Below the pieces are notes generated by a model. The model ran no database searches. It worked only from the letters and a program-made list of their open reading frames with translations, and was not told the origin of the DNA. This document shows positions 15,180 to 25,700 of a DNA stretch of 44,593 bases, piece by piece. Position numbers and translations under genes: made by a program. The stretch is from positions 1-44,593 of the IMG/VR virus record IMGVR_UViG_3300021963_000221; one strand, 5' to 3'. This stretch comes from a virus. Positions within the stretch are counted from its first letter, which is position 1. The number at the start of each line of letters is the position of its first letter.

Positions 15180-15596
15180 TTATTTATCGTGGTTGAATTT
15201 GTGTTGGTCTATCTTCTGTAAGATATTAGATAAGACACTATTGTCTATTACTCCTACTGTGTGAGCGTTCTTAAGCGCACTTATTAGTTGAAATATAATA
15301 AAAGGTGCACAGAAAGTTTCGCTTAGCCAGAATGTGCCTTCAAATCCTTTCTCAATCATTAAAATACCTGTAAGTAACACTACCCAAGAGAAAAGAGTCT
15401 TAAGAACTTTAAGCGCCTTTCTAGTTTGGAATCCTTCCTTCTTACTTCCAGCCCACACTCCAAAGAAGCCATCTATAAAAATAACAGAAACTAAGGCTAA
15501 GTATTGCTCTGCATTATCTGCTCCTAGATTAAGGAAGTAAGTTCCTAAGAAAGCTAGGATAGTTGTCGTAGAGTAAAGTAGGAAGGAAGTTTTCAC
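15180..15596 (-). CDS. Holin (phage holin family 4-like)
   Basis: 138 residues with four hydrophobic helices at about 5-25, 31-49, 66-82 and 92-108. The FIDGFFGVWAGSKKEGFQTRK segment (40-60) matches the loop between helices of the phage holin_4/toxin-secretion holin family, usually D-x-x-x-G and then K/R. Holins form the membrane hole that triggers lysis timing. The start is GTG at 15596, the only sensible start in frame. The -7 box ends only 10 bases upstream, so the mRNA leader would be a few bases at most. It has its own promoter, unlike the genes upstream. Confidence 0.78.
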   Translation of the reverse strand: MKTSFLLYSTTTILAFLGTYFLNLGADNAEQYLALVSVIFIDGFFGVWAGSKKEGFQTRKALKVLKTLFSWVVLLTGILMIEKGFEGTFWLSETFCAPFIIFQLISALKNAHTVGVIDNSVLSNILQKIDQHKFNHDK

Positions 15597-15606
15597 GGTA
15601 TGTTTA

Positions 15607-15636
15607 CAAAAATAGTTTATTTTAAATTTAAATCAA
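15607..15636 (-). promoter_or_regulatory. Host-type promoter for the holin unit
   Basis: On the minus strand TTG at 15634-15636, a 19-base spacer and TATTTTTG at 15607-15614 match the Bacteroidota TTG-N19-TAnnTTTG promoter. It sits right before the holin start and after the long fibre gene. Confidence 0.75.
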
Positions 15637-15647
15637 GTCAATAGTCT

Positions 15648-17684
15648 TTAGATTATAAAAGTCCAACCAGTTGATTTGTAAATATAAAGTCCTTCTGTAG
15701 CATCAGTTTGATACACAATCAAACCAACAGCTGGAGAAGCTATAGCTGTTCTTTGTGTTTGAAGCATTCGTGGTGGTAGGAAACCTCTAGCGGAACTTTT
15801 TATTTCTAGTTGAGCAGAACTATGTGCATGATTTCCTTGATCTCCTAAGACGCATGGGTTACTACTTCCAAAACTACTGTTTGTAAAACTTAAAGAAACA
15901 CCTGCTACTCCATTATTACTTAAGATCATAGCACCAAAGTTTCCTGTAATACTAGAGTTACCGACAGTCAATACACCATTAACCCTAGCTGTTCCATTAA
16001 CGTCAAGCTTATATCCTGAATCAGTAGTAGTATTAATCAAGACGTTTGTAGTGTCTTGAGTTATCATGAACTTAGTATCAGATAACTGAGGAGGATTGTT
16101 TGGACTTGCTGACCCTAAGGGAACTATTGCAATTCTAAAATCTGCATAACCACTTCCACCGTTAGGTTTACTTAAAATAGCTACACGAGTTTCGCTAAAT
16201 CTAAAGTAGATACCGTTAGTAATTGAATTCGGTTGGTTTCCTGACAAGTATAAACCGTTTCCAGAATTAAGAGCAGTTTGATCTAAAGTAAAAGTCTTGT
16301 AAAAAGTATTTCCATTAGTGCCAAATAATACATTAGCGTCAGAAGTAGTAGCTACTCCACTATCCCCAGAAACGGATGCTATGTAAAGATTTCCTTGTCC
16401 ACTGCCTCCAGCAGCACTTGCAATAAGTTTTACTTGTTCTCCACTTCCTCCAAAGCCAAAAGATATATCATGTCTTCCTTGGTTTGTTGTAGGAGATTGA
16501 AAGTACATCTTATTAAGCAATCCTCTGGTTTTAATATTGTAGTTGTTTACTCCTGTAAAAGCGCCATTTGTAAACGTAGGATTAATATCTAAAGAAACTA
16601 AAGAATCATTATTCGCAGCAGCTACTAAAGTGTTCTTAATATTTAAACCATACGCAGTATTAGGAGTTGCAGGAATTGTATTAGCCGTAACAGAACCAGA
16701 CATAAGAGTAGCTCCATCTACATGAAGCATCGTACCATTAGTCATGTTAAAAGCGTATCCTGAAGTACTAATAAAAGCACGTTCTGCATATAGTCCTATA
16801 GGTTTATAAGTAGAGTTTACTACACCATCTGCATCTGTGAAAGAATCTACTAATGGAGAAACTGCTCGTCTAGCTGCTACACCAACACCTAATGTAGTAC
16901 TTGGACCTGCACCTAAAACACTTATAGCATTAATACCTACTGCACTAGAGGCACTAATAGCAGTTGCACTATGATGCCCAACATTGCTTACAGTCATAGT
17001 AGTTGCTCCTGGTGTGTAAGAAGTAACTGTCACATATCCATTATTGGCTCCTAGTCTCGCTGTTCCATTAACATCAAGCTTATAACCTGCATCGGTAGTA
17101 GTACCTATTAATATATTACCATTACCAGAAAAACGCATTCTCTCTGTTAATGCGGTAGAACCTGTTATTACAGTATTAAATGTAGTATAAATACCGTGAG
17201 CTGTAGGAGTCCAAGTCTCTGAAGTACGAGTCATCATACTATAAGCTTGTCCTACTGAAGTACCATCATGTCCCCAGAAAGTGTATTCATTTAAGCCATA
17301 GTTATTAGGAACTGCTGTAGGTGCTGCTGCAGTACCTCCTGCTCTAGTAGTTGTCCAGTTAGGCCATCCCCATCCAGGACCACCATATTGATATTGTTCA
17401 AATCCTGTAACATAGTCACTAATCATTTGAACATAAGCAACACTATTAACTTTATTAGTAGTGATTTTTAATGAAGCGCCAAATCCACTATGACCATCAA
17501 TATGCAATTCCGAACTAGGAGCATTAGTTCCTATACCTATCCTAGTAGTACTCATGTACAGAGGAGAAGCATTGCCTAAGCCATCTGTTACGTTCTTAAC
17601 TGTAGTAGTTAGGATAGTATTGTCTTCCAGTTTTAAGAGTGACTGGTAGGTGTCTTTTATTTTTGTATTAAATAAAGTTGCCAT
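15648..17684 (-). CDS. Tail-fibre protein with Bacteroidota-type repeat modules
   Basis: 678 residues. It begins MATLFNTKIKDTYQSLLKL, a likely attachment domain, followed by an RIGIGTNAPSSELHIDG segment. Two GYKLDVNGTAR modules appear near residues 200 and 555, and the C-terminal element GFLPPRMLQTQR leads to GLIVYQTD and a final Trp-rich strand. These modules are frequent in tail fibres and adhesins of phages of Bacteroidota. The middle is mostly Ser/Thr/Asn/Gly-rich beta sequence with fast-evolving character. It is probably a receptor-binding or shaft protein, with the leader AACATAAAATAAA before the ATG. Confidence 0.78.
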   Translation of the reverse strand: MATLFNTKIKDTYQSLLKLEDNTILTTTVKNVTDGLGNASPLYMSTTRIGIGTNAPSSELHIDGHSGFGASLKITTNKVNSVAYVQMISDYVTGFEQYQYGGPGWGWPNWTTTRAGGTAAAPTAVPNNYGLNEYTFWGHDGTSVGQAYSMMTRTSETWTPTAHGIYTTFNTVITGSTALTERMRFSGNGNILIGTTTDAGYKLDVNGTARLGANNGYVTVTSYTPGATTMTVSNVGHHSATAISASSAVGINAISVLGAGPSTTLGVGVAARRAVSPLVDSFTDADGVVNSTYKPIGLYAERAFISTSGYAFNMTNGTMLHVDGATLMSGSVTANTIPATPNTAYGLNIKNTLVAAANNDSLVSLDINPTFTNGAFTGVNNYNIKTRGLLNKMYFQSPTTNQGRHDISFGFGGSGEQVKLIASAAGGSGQGNLYIASVSGDSGVATTSDANVLFGTNGNTFYKTFTLDQTALNSGNGLYLSGNQPNSITNGIYFRFSETRVAILSKPNGGSGYADFRIAIVPLGSASPNNPPQLSDTKFMITQDTTNVLINTTTDSGYKLDVNGTARVNGVLTVGNSSITGNFGAMILSNNGVAGVSLSFTNSSFGSSNPCVLGDQGNHAHSSAQLEIKSSARGFLPPRMLQTQRTAIASPAVGLIVYQTDATEGLYIYKSTGWTFII

Positions 17685-17690
17685 TTTATT

Positions 17691-17945
17691 TTATGTTAAG
17701 TTGAATGGGTTAGGGGTTGGCTTAGGAGTAAACTCTCCATAGGGTAAGTCTTTTACCCATGAAAATGCTTCGTTAGTACAGTCTTGTGATTCTTGATAGA
17801 AGATACACCATCTATCTTCTATGTTTTGCACAGGATTAAAGTAACAGTTAGGTCTGTATTCCTGACCCTTTAAAGAGTTTGCTTGTTCTTCTGTAAGAAA
17901 GAAAGCAGAGTCTTGAGGAATTACATTTAAGATTATATCTGACAT
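17691..17945 (-). CDS. Small hypothetical protein between fibre genes
   Basis: 84 residues, not recognised. Three Cys residues (near 34, 47 and 56), a WCIFYQE strand and a Pro-rich tail (TPKPTPNPF) suggest a small folded domain with an extended end. It may be a chaperone or adaptor for the neighbouring fibre, as such small genes often flank fibres, but nothing in the sequence proves it. Confidence 0.6.
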   Translation of the reverse strand: MSDIILNVIPQDSAFFLTEEQANSLKGQEYRPNCYFNPVQNIEDRWCIFYQESQDCTNEAFSWVKDLPYGEFTPKPTPNPFNLT

Positions 17946-17963
17946 GATTTGTTTTATTTAAAG

Positions 17964-19259
17964 TTAAACTTGGCGATTTAGATTAGTCTGGAATTGCTGT
18001 ACGATAGTATTTAAGGCTAAGGCTTCTGCATCAGTTAAGCCATCACCGATGGATGAAAAAGCACATTGTTTGGTTGAGAATAAAGAACCACTAGGTCCAA
18101 TATTATAACACGCTAAAAATATATTTAGATTTGCTTTTCCTGTGCTGTTTGCCGTTCTTGTTTGGCTCACATTATTTGTAAAATATCGCTCTTGTGTACT
18201 TGATGTTCTGCTACCAATTAAAAAACCTGTTGTAGGATTTGCTGCTGTCGTTCTTGCTGCTTCTCCAGAATTTATTGCAGAGTAGGCAATTCCGTCAAAA
18301 TTAAAAAGAAGATAAGTAGAAGGACTTGCTCCCACACCCATTTCAACTTGCTGAGCAATAACATTCGTTCTTGAGTAATAACTTAAGTGTGTTGAGTCTT
18401 GTATCAGTTGAGTATTTATATTTATAGCAGTATCCATATAAGCATTAGTACCATTAGGTAATGCTCCTGTAGGAGTGAATGTCCATGTTCCAAATATCTT
18501 AAGTCTAAATGCTGCGTCAGTATCTTGGGGATCTTTTAAGTTATACTTATAGGCTGCTGCAAATTGTTCTTGTGCATTAATAGTTACTTGATAGTCAGTA
18601 GCTGTTGAACCCAATTCAAACTGAGGACCCCAGATTAATACATCAGAGTCAACAAAGAAACCTACTGTTCCTGTGTCTACTGAAGCAAATGTTTTAGAAA
18701 CTTGCACTCTAGTCCAAGCTGCTGTTACGTTTACTGTAGTTGTTGTGACTCCTCCATCTAGGAATACTCTAAGAGTACCTGTACCTCCTGCAGTCATCTT
18801 TACATAAAAAGAAAATACATAAGTACCTATCTCTTTATTTATACCAGGATTTTGTATTGCTCCTCCATTGTAGATTCTACAAGCAGTAGTAGTTCCGTTA
18901 GGTGCTGCAGCATAGTTAGGAGTACGTAAAGTGCCTCCGATTAACTGCCAATAAGTATTACCGATATCTTCTGTATAGTTCAGATAATTTCTCTGCTCGC
19001 TTACAAAAGGATAGATTGCTTTCATCTTGTTCCATAACCCCTGATTCTTAAGAGCTATTACAAGATTGTTTACATAGTTTTGTTTGTTGGGATCTATAAT
19101 ACCTGTAGCACTTAGGAAAGCTGCTGTACTAGGATCTGTAACGTAGTTATCGTTCCACCAATCGTCTGCTTTATTCCATAGAATGTTTGGTCTCTCCCAT
19201 AGGACAGACGTAGAGAAGCCTTCTACTAAGCGTCTAGTATCAATTTTTAAATCCCACAT
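17964..19259 (-). CDS. Tail or fibre protein with carbohydrate-binding-like beta domains
   Basis: 431 residues. After an N-terminal segment (residues 1-95) that includes an ATGIIDPNKQ turn comes a jelly-roll-like block near residues 95-230: RNYLNYTEDI, TTACRIYNG, YVFSFYVKMTAGGTGTLRVF, WTRVQVSKTF and IWGPQFELG. This pattern is common in LamG- or carbohydrate-binding-module-like domains of phage tail proteins. A second beta-rich domain (250-430) follows and ends in a helical LNTIVQQFQTNLNRQV. It is likely to bind host surface sugar or be part of the baseplate/adsorption apparatus. No glycoside hydrolase motif could be identified. Confidence 0.7.
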   Translation of the reverse strand: MWDLKIDTRRLVEGFSTSVLWERPNILWNKADDWWNDNYVTDPSTAAFLSATGIIDPNKQNYVNNLVIALKNQGLWNKMKAIYPFVSEQRNYLNYTEDIGNTYWQLIGGTLRTPNYAAAPNGTTTACRIYNGGAIQNPGINKEIGTYVFSFYVKMTAGGTGTLRVFLDGGVTTTTVNVTAAWTRVQVSKTFASVDTGTVGFFVDSDVLIWGPQFELGSTATDYQVTINAQEQFAAAYKYNLKDPQDTDAAFRLKIFGTWTFTPTGALPNGTNAYMDTAININTQLIQDSTHLSYYSRTNVIAQQVEMGVGASPSTYLLFNFDGIAYSAINSGEAARTTAANPTTGFLIGSRTSSTQERYFTNNVSQTRTANSTGKANLNIFLACYNIGPSGSLFSTKQCAFSSIGDGLTDAEALALNTIVQQFQTNLNRQV

Positions 19260-19269
19260 AGAGAATTAA

Positions 19270-19605
19270 TTAAGCGTATACTAAGACAGTGCCTGAGGCT
19301 AAGGTAACTTTTCCGAAGATTTTTCCATAAGGAGGGGTAAGCAACATACCCTTAGTAACTGTGAAAGCATTCAATCCTAATGCAGTTACTTTATTTACGC
19401 CTACTTCATCTGAGTACTCCAATACAGCAATAACTGCATCTTCGTTTACTACTAAGGCTTCAAAGCTTCCTGTGTATGTAGTAGCAACTGCAATAGTTCC
19501 ACCCATACCTGCACTTCTAGAAGTAGCGTTGTTTACTAATGTGATTTCATCTTTTACTTGACGAAGACGCTTAGCTTGCTCTTTGAGCAAATCATTATTT
19601 TCCAT
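19270..19605 (-). CDS. Small structural protein, possibly capsid decoration or head/tail fibre base
   Basis: 111 residues. A Lys/Arg helix at the N-terminus (LKEQAKRLRQVKDEI) is followed by a beta-sandwich-like domain ending with GSFEALVVNEDAVIAVLEY (residues 48-66), GMLLTPPYGKIFGKVTL and a C-terminal VLVYA. Small proteins like this are found as decoration or fibre-base proteins in many tailed phages; which one cannot be told here. It is the first gene after a strong promoter with a 62-base structured leader, so it is probably highly expressed. Confidence 0.6.
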   Translation of the reverse strand: MENNDLLKEQAKRLRQVKDEITLVNNATSRSAGMGGTIAVATTYTGSFEALVVNEDAVIAVLEYSDEVGVNKVTALGLNAFTVTKGMLLTPPYGKIFGKVTLASGTVLVYA

Positions 19606-19639
19606 AATTATTTAGTTTTAAAAGTTAAATTATCGGTAC

Positions 19640-19666
19640 AGTACCTAGGTACTCGGCACATATGCC
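19640..19666 (-). promoter_or_regulatory. Structured mRNA leader with two hairpin palindromes
   Basis: In the 5' leader between the promoter and the 111-residue gene, a perfect 14-base palindrome AGTACCTAGGTACT (19640-19653) and a stem GGCA/TGCC around TATG (19655-19666) occur back to back. They could act in mRNA stability, translation control or as a protein binding site; which is unknown. Confidence 0.55.
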
Positions 19667-19673
19667 CGTAGTA

Positions 19674-19703
19674 CAAAAGTAAATTAATTAAAAATAAAGT
19701 CAA
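19674..19703 (-). promoter_or_regulatory. Host-type promoter for the tail gene unit
   Basis: On the minus strand TTG at 19701-19703, exactly 19 bases, then TACTTTTG at 19674-19681. It matches the Bacteroidota consensus fully and lies in the gap between the Zn-protease giant gene and the 111-residue gene. Confidence 0.78.
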
Positions 19704-19704
19704 G

Positions 19705-22700
19705 TTATTCTTCTATAGGATTATCCCGCAAGTATTGTTGTCTCCACTCTTTTCTTCTTCTCTTATCTTCTTTGCTTTCTGTACTCATCTGTTTGTATTC
19801 TGCTGGATAATTTTCTTTCATATACCTCTTCAGTTCTTTGTCTACTTCTCTACTAAGTTGCTGTGATAAAGAGTTCATATTTTTCTTATTTGTATTTACT
19901 CTATCCAAGAATTTATTAGTCTTAGCTAACTGTTCCATCTTTAGTTCATTCTGAGCCATCTGTTCAAGTACTGCTCTTCTTTCTTCTGGATCAGATACTC
20001 TATCATTTCTATTTAAAGTAGATAAGCTTTTCTTAAGATCAGCAGTTTCTGTCTCTAGTTTTTCATATGATCCAATAGGATTAGTAGCAAGCATAGAAGA
20101 CTCTGAAAGCATTAAGCGTGGATTATACTTTAAAGTATTATACAACTTACGTTCTGTATCCATATAAGGAGCTACAGCTACGTCTAAACCTGTGTATAAA
20201 GCTGCAGCTGCAAAAATAGCAGGAGCGCCAGCAAGAAACTTAGGTGTCATCTCACTCTTAATACCTGAAGAATTCTCATAATAAAACTCACCTGTTAAAC
20301 CTTTATCATAAAGTGTAGTAATAGGATCAAACAAAGCTTGATTAGATGCACTGAAAGTTCCTGATACAGTACTCCAAGCTAACTGTTTAAATGTAGCTTC
20401 CCATCTTCCATCACCAGGTTGCTTAACAGGAGGAACAAAGAATGTTTTGTAAGACCAATCTGCTGCCCCAAGTACATTAAATGAACTTAATTCATCATAC
20501 ACACCTGACATTATTAATGCTGAGAACATAGCAGTTTTTAATTCATCTGCACAATCATCATCATCACACTCTGCTTGTTTAGAAGCAATAAACAACATTA
20601 AGTATTTAAATGCAAGTTTAGCAGCGGCTGCACTAGCTAAAGACATTCCTACATTCTTAAGTCTACGTTTATCTCCGGGAGAGATATTATCAAACCCTCC
20701 TCCTAGAGCTAACATCTTCGTCCTATCAAATAACGTTCTATTATATCCTCTTAGAATGTCTCCTGTATTTAACTGGTAACGAGTATCTCCGTACTTGTTT
20801 ATGGTCATAGGGGCTAACCACTTTTTCATATTCATCAATACTTCTAAAAGAAACTCTTTATGATAGAATGCTCTACCTCTTTGGAAATAGTTACCTTGAG
20901 TTCTTGTATAGTAAGTAAATATTCTATCCCTTATACCTTGTTCTAGTCTAGAAATATCTTGTACTTGTACTCCTTGTTTAAGGACTAGTCTTCCGTCTTT
21001 TTGATCGTATGCATCCCTAAGCTTAATTGTTCTTACTACTCCGTTCTCTACTATGTCAACATAGTATTGCTCTATGATTGCTTCAAAGACTGCAAGAGTA
21101 CTTATAGTTTCAAAAGCTCCACGAACTGCAAAACCCAAAGTATCAAAAGAAAGATTCCTTCTTATAAAAGTTTGATTAATTCTATGAGATTTTTCAGAAG
21201 CTATTGCAGCTGGGTTAGCTTCAAAGTGCATAAGCAAATCAGCATAGTAACTTACGTTAGCTCCACCTAAACTAATATCTCTTGCTGCTATCCAGGATTG
21301 TTTACTAATTGCTCTAGTAAGTGCTTTACTAAACTCTTTTTTACTTACTCCTGCAATACCTCTACCTAAGTAAACGTTCATTAAGTTGACCATTAAGTTC
21401 TTTATAGATGAAGTAGTATTTATCTGAAGTACTCTTCTACTACCTGCTTGCATTGCTACCCTAAGCGCTCTTACTGTTCCGTCTACAATAGAGTTTGTTC
21501 TTGTTCCGATAGCTTCACCATAGAAATCTTTTGCAATCTCATTGTCTATCATCTTAAGTGTGTTCGGATCTACTATGTTTTTTTCATCCAAGATATCTCT
21601 TGTAATAAAAACAGTAGGCATAATAGTCTTAAGGGCATCAAACTGCGAAGAGTATGCACCATACTTTGCAATGTTTCCTAAGATATCAAAAGATACTTCT
21701 GCTTCACTTAAAGGTGTAGTAAATCTAGTTCTAATTAACTGGCGTTTTCTCTTTTCAAACACTGATTGTTTTTCTTCAGGAGCTAATGCATCCATCTCAT
21801 CTGAAACATCAGGAAGGAAAGGAGCAATAATACTTTCATACAAAGCAGAGTAAGAACCTTTAGAGAAAGGACTTCTTAAAGCACTTTGAGTAGATTCCCA
21901 TAAAGTTTTTCTACTAGGTACTAAAGCATAACCCATTCTCTGACCTTTAGGAATAGATCTTTGAACATCTTCCTGTAAAGCAATGATGTCATCTAAAATA
22001 CTTCTCTCTTCTGCACTAAGTTTTGAGTATTCCTTATTTACAAATCTACCGTCTTGTGTCTCTCTAGGAGAAGGTTTGCCTGTAAATCTATAATCTTTAT
22101 TCTTAAACTTATCTTGAATAGTAGGAATAGCCCACTTAAATGAAGGTAACTCTGTATTTATAAACCTTGGATCATTAGGAACTGTCTCAGTCCACATATA
22201 TAAAGGCTTAGTAGTAGTGTAAGTTACTTCTTCTCCCCTCTGAGTCTTCTTTGTTTCTGTTGTTGTTATGTGGTTATTAATATACCAATCTGTTTTTACG
22301 TAACGTTTGTTTACTTCTTGACTAATAACATCTTGTTTATACTCTTCTAAGTCAGCAAATACACTTGCAGCTCCCATAGCAAGATCTATCTCAAGCAATG
22401 CCTTTGCCTTATCTTCTACAGAATCCATAAACTCTTGATCATTTTCTACTTGTGATCTTATAGTTCCTTGAATCTCTTGTACTTTTTCTGTATAATAACT
22501 TGTATTTTTTCTAGACTGTAAAGCACCTAACTCTTTAAATAAACGTTTTAGTTCTGTTTTATCTTCAATACTTAACTGTCTATCCTTGTTTACTTTAGAC
22601 TTTATATCTTCTATGTCTAATTGTATTTTCTTTAAGGTATCACGAAGTCCCTCAGTTCTTTCTACATCTGAACCTTGAATAACACCATCGTTGTCTCTAA

Positions 22701-25700
22701 ATCCAAGAACTGCATTAAATAAACGATCATATAACTCACCTAAATCAGTTTCGTATTGATTAGGATACTTAGCAAAAATCTCACGAATAGAATCAGTTAT
22801 GTTTTTCTGTTCCGCAAAAAACTCGTCTGTTAATTGTGATCTAGTATTCTCTTCATACCAAGCATTCCTTTCGGCTACAGCTTGATTATATTCGTTACGA
22901 TATCTTTCTTTATCTGCTAATAACTGTTGTGCTTTAGGATCTTTTTCAATCTGACTAGGTTCAAAGAAATCTGTTAGTTCTAGATTCTCTACTAAGTCTA
23001 ATCTTGCTTGTGCTTTCTTTACACGGTTTTCTACTTCTTTCTTCTCTGAAGACCACTCTGTCATCTTTGATGAGTAGTCGTAAGTAATAACATCTTCGTC
23101 TCTTCTTTCTTTCTTCCACTCTATAATAGAATCTGCTATTAGTCTTTCTTTGCTTCCTGCAGGCTTCTCATGACCATTGATATCATAGATAGACCCTAAG
23201 CGATTAAAGTCCCTTAGAAGTTCTTTAATACGGTCATTATCAGCAGGAACTTCTTGCTGAGCAATAGCAATCTCATCTAACAACTCTTGTCTAGCATTCT
23301 TAGCTTCAGGAATTAACTTACGTTGAATCTCATTGTACTCATCCGTATATGGACTCTGTGCGTACTTATCTAAGAAATCTTCTAAATCTAATCTTGCTTG
23401 ATCTGCTTTTGTAACATCTCCCTCTTCAATTGCTTTTTGCACTAAGCCTTCAAGTCTATCAAACTCGTTCTCGAACTCTGCATATAATAACTTAGTATTA
23501 AGTACTGCTTGTTTGATTGTTCTCTTCTTTCCATTCTCATCTAATACAGTCTTTTCTACTATACGATAGAATCCTTTGTATAGATTCTTAAAAGAGTCTA
23601 AGTTTATTGCAACAGATCCTCTAAGTTCTCTTAACCTGTTATAGATTTCACTTGCTCTAAAACTAAATGTCTGAGATGAAATAGAAGCTTCTGAAGTAGT
23701 CTTGTCTATTAGTTGTTTGATAAGTTGTATTGTAGGATTGTTAGCATGGATTGCTGTATTAAACTTCACACCCAACCAACTAGTTTCTTGTCCTACTACA
23801 GTATCGCCAGATAAAATTCTGGCAATGTTTTCTTCTGTAGGTTGAAAACTTACAAACTGTTCTAATTCTGTAATTCTTTTAGTTATTGCTCTTTCTAATC
23901 TTTTTTTACCTTTGGCTTTTGCATTTGCAAGTTGCTGTTGTAAAGATCCAATCTCTTCTGCATAAACCCTTTTAGCTTCTGTTACTGCTCTTGAGTCAAT
24001 CGCTTTAGCTAGTCTTCGTGCTACAGGTCTAACTACTTTGTTTGAAAAACTATCTTTAATAGAACTAATGCTACTTGTAGTTTCTTTTAACATAGAATCT
24101 AGGTTAGCCATAACAGCAAGAATACCTGGAACAGTATCTTCTAAAGCTTGCATTGCTTCTTCTCTTAGTGCTTCGTCTTCTATAGCACTAAAGTTATACA
24201 TGTTTCTAATCTTCTCGTTAAACTCTCTATAGTGACTCTCAATAGTTAAAGCAAGATTCTTAGCACTATTGTAAGCGGAAATGATAGCGTCTTCAGTAAA
24301 TTCGCCTTCGTTGTTGCTGTATACTTCTAACTGTGCTTCTACCTTTTTAAGCAAGAAAGTAGCACTCTTAAGGTAGTTTATACTTGCTTCAAGAATCTTT
24401 TTAGCTTCTGGAGAATCAATTTTTTCAAACTCTGCCTGAAGTAAATCTAGACTTCTATTGTTAGGATCAACTTCTTTTAAATATTTTTTAAGTTCAGACC
24501 ATGTTCTACCTTGTAAGTTTTTCTTTACAAAATTTACTAAGTTAGCTAAACTAGGAAATTTCTCTGTGTCTGTGTTTCCATTAGGATTATAAGCACTAGA
24601 GTTAAATCTTAAAGTATACTCTCCTTCTGTTTTGGGAATGTCTTCTAAAGACAACAGGTAATCTAAGTATTCGTTAACACTATTCTCTATCTCTTGTACT
24701 GTAGGTAGGTCAGAAAAGTTACCTAAGAAAAATTCTTTAATAGCATCTACTATCTTCTGTACAAATGAAGTATCCTTAAGTTGCTTTTGATACCTAATCA
24801 ACTGTCCTCTAAACTGAGGATTAGACATAAACTCACTTGCAAACTCTTCTACACTTGTAAAGCCATAGTTAGTAGAAAGAATAGGAAACTTCTTGAGGTA
24901 ACCTTCAAAGGCTACAGTCATCTTATTCTTAAAAGCAATCTCCTGTGGTGTAGTAGGTTCATTAAGAGCTTTAATAGTGTAAGAGTGCATTGCTTCGTGA
25001 ATAACATCTATAGCAAGTTTAGAGTTATCCATATCATCTAATACAGCCTTACCTATATAGATTGTGTTTGTCTTGTTGTCATAGAATGCTACTTGACTTC
25101 CTTCTTCTCCGATAGCCCTATCAAAGACTGCAAGCTTTAAAGAAGTGTTTACTTTTCCTAGGTCTTTAAGTCTACCTATAATTTCTTTTTGGAAGGGTTG
25201 TAGATTTTCAGAACTCTCTAATGCATCTAACACACTCAAGAGATCTAACTCTTCTATATTACCTAAGTTAGATACAATATCTCCAAAGTTTAAATTCTTT
25301 AGATCATCTAGGGTAACAGGATTTCTATCACTTGTAGTAGGCTTGTATTGAATCTTAAAACCAGTTTCTGTTCTTACTACTTTTGCACCAATAGCATCAA
25401 AGCGAGGATTTAAGTTAATCTCTGCTGCTACTGCACTAGCTTCAGTATAGTTAGAAAACTCATAGGTATTATCTACAGTTTCTGCTAACTCTTCTAGTTG
25501 TCTAGCACTTGCTAACTGTTCTTCTGTAAGATTTAAGTTAAGTAACTTGTCTACTGTCTCCATACTAGGTTCTCCTGAAAATCCTAAATCAGGAGTTCTT
25601 TCTGTATTAGTAGTCCAGTCAAACCCAAGTAATTCTTTAAAGCCCTCTGTATACATTGCATTGTATATGTCTATGGCTTCTTCTTTAGGATAGAAGCTAG

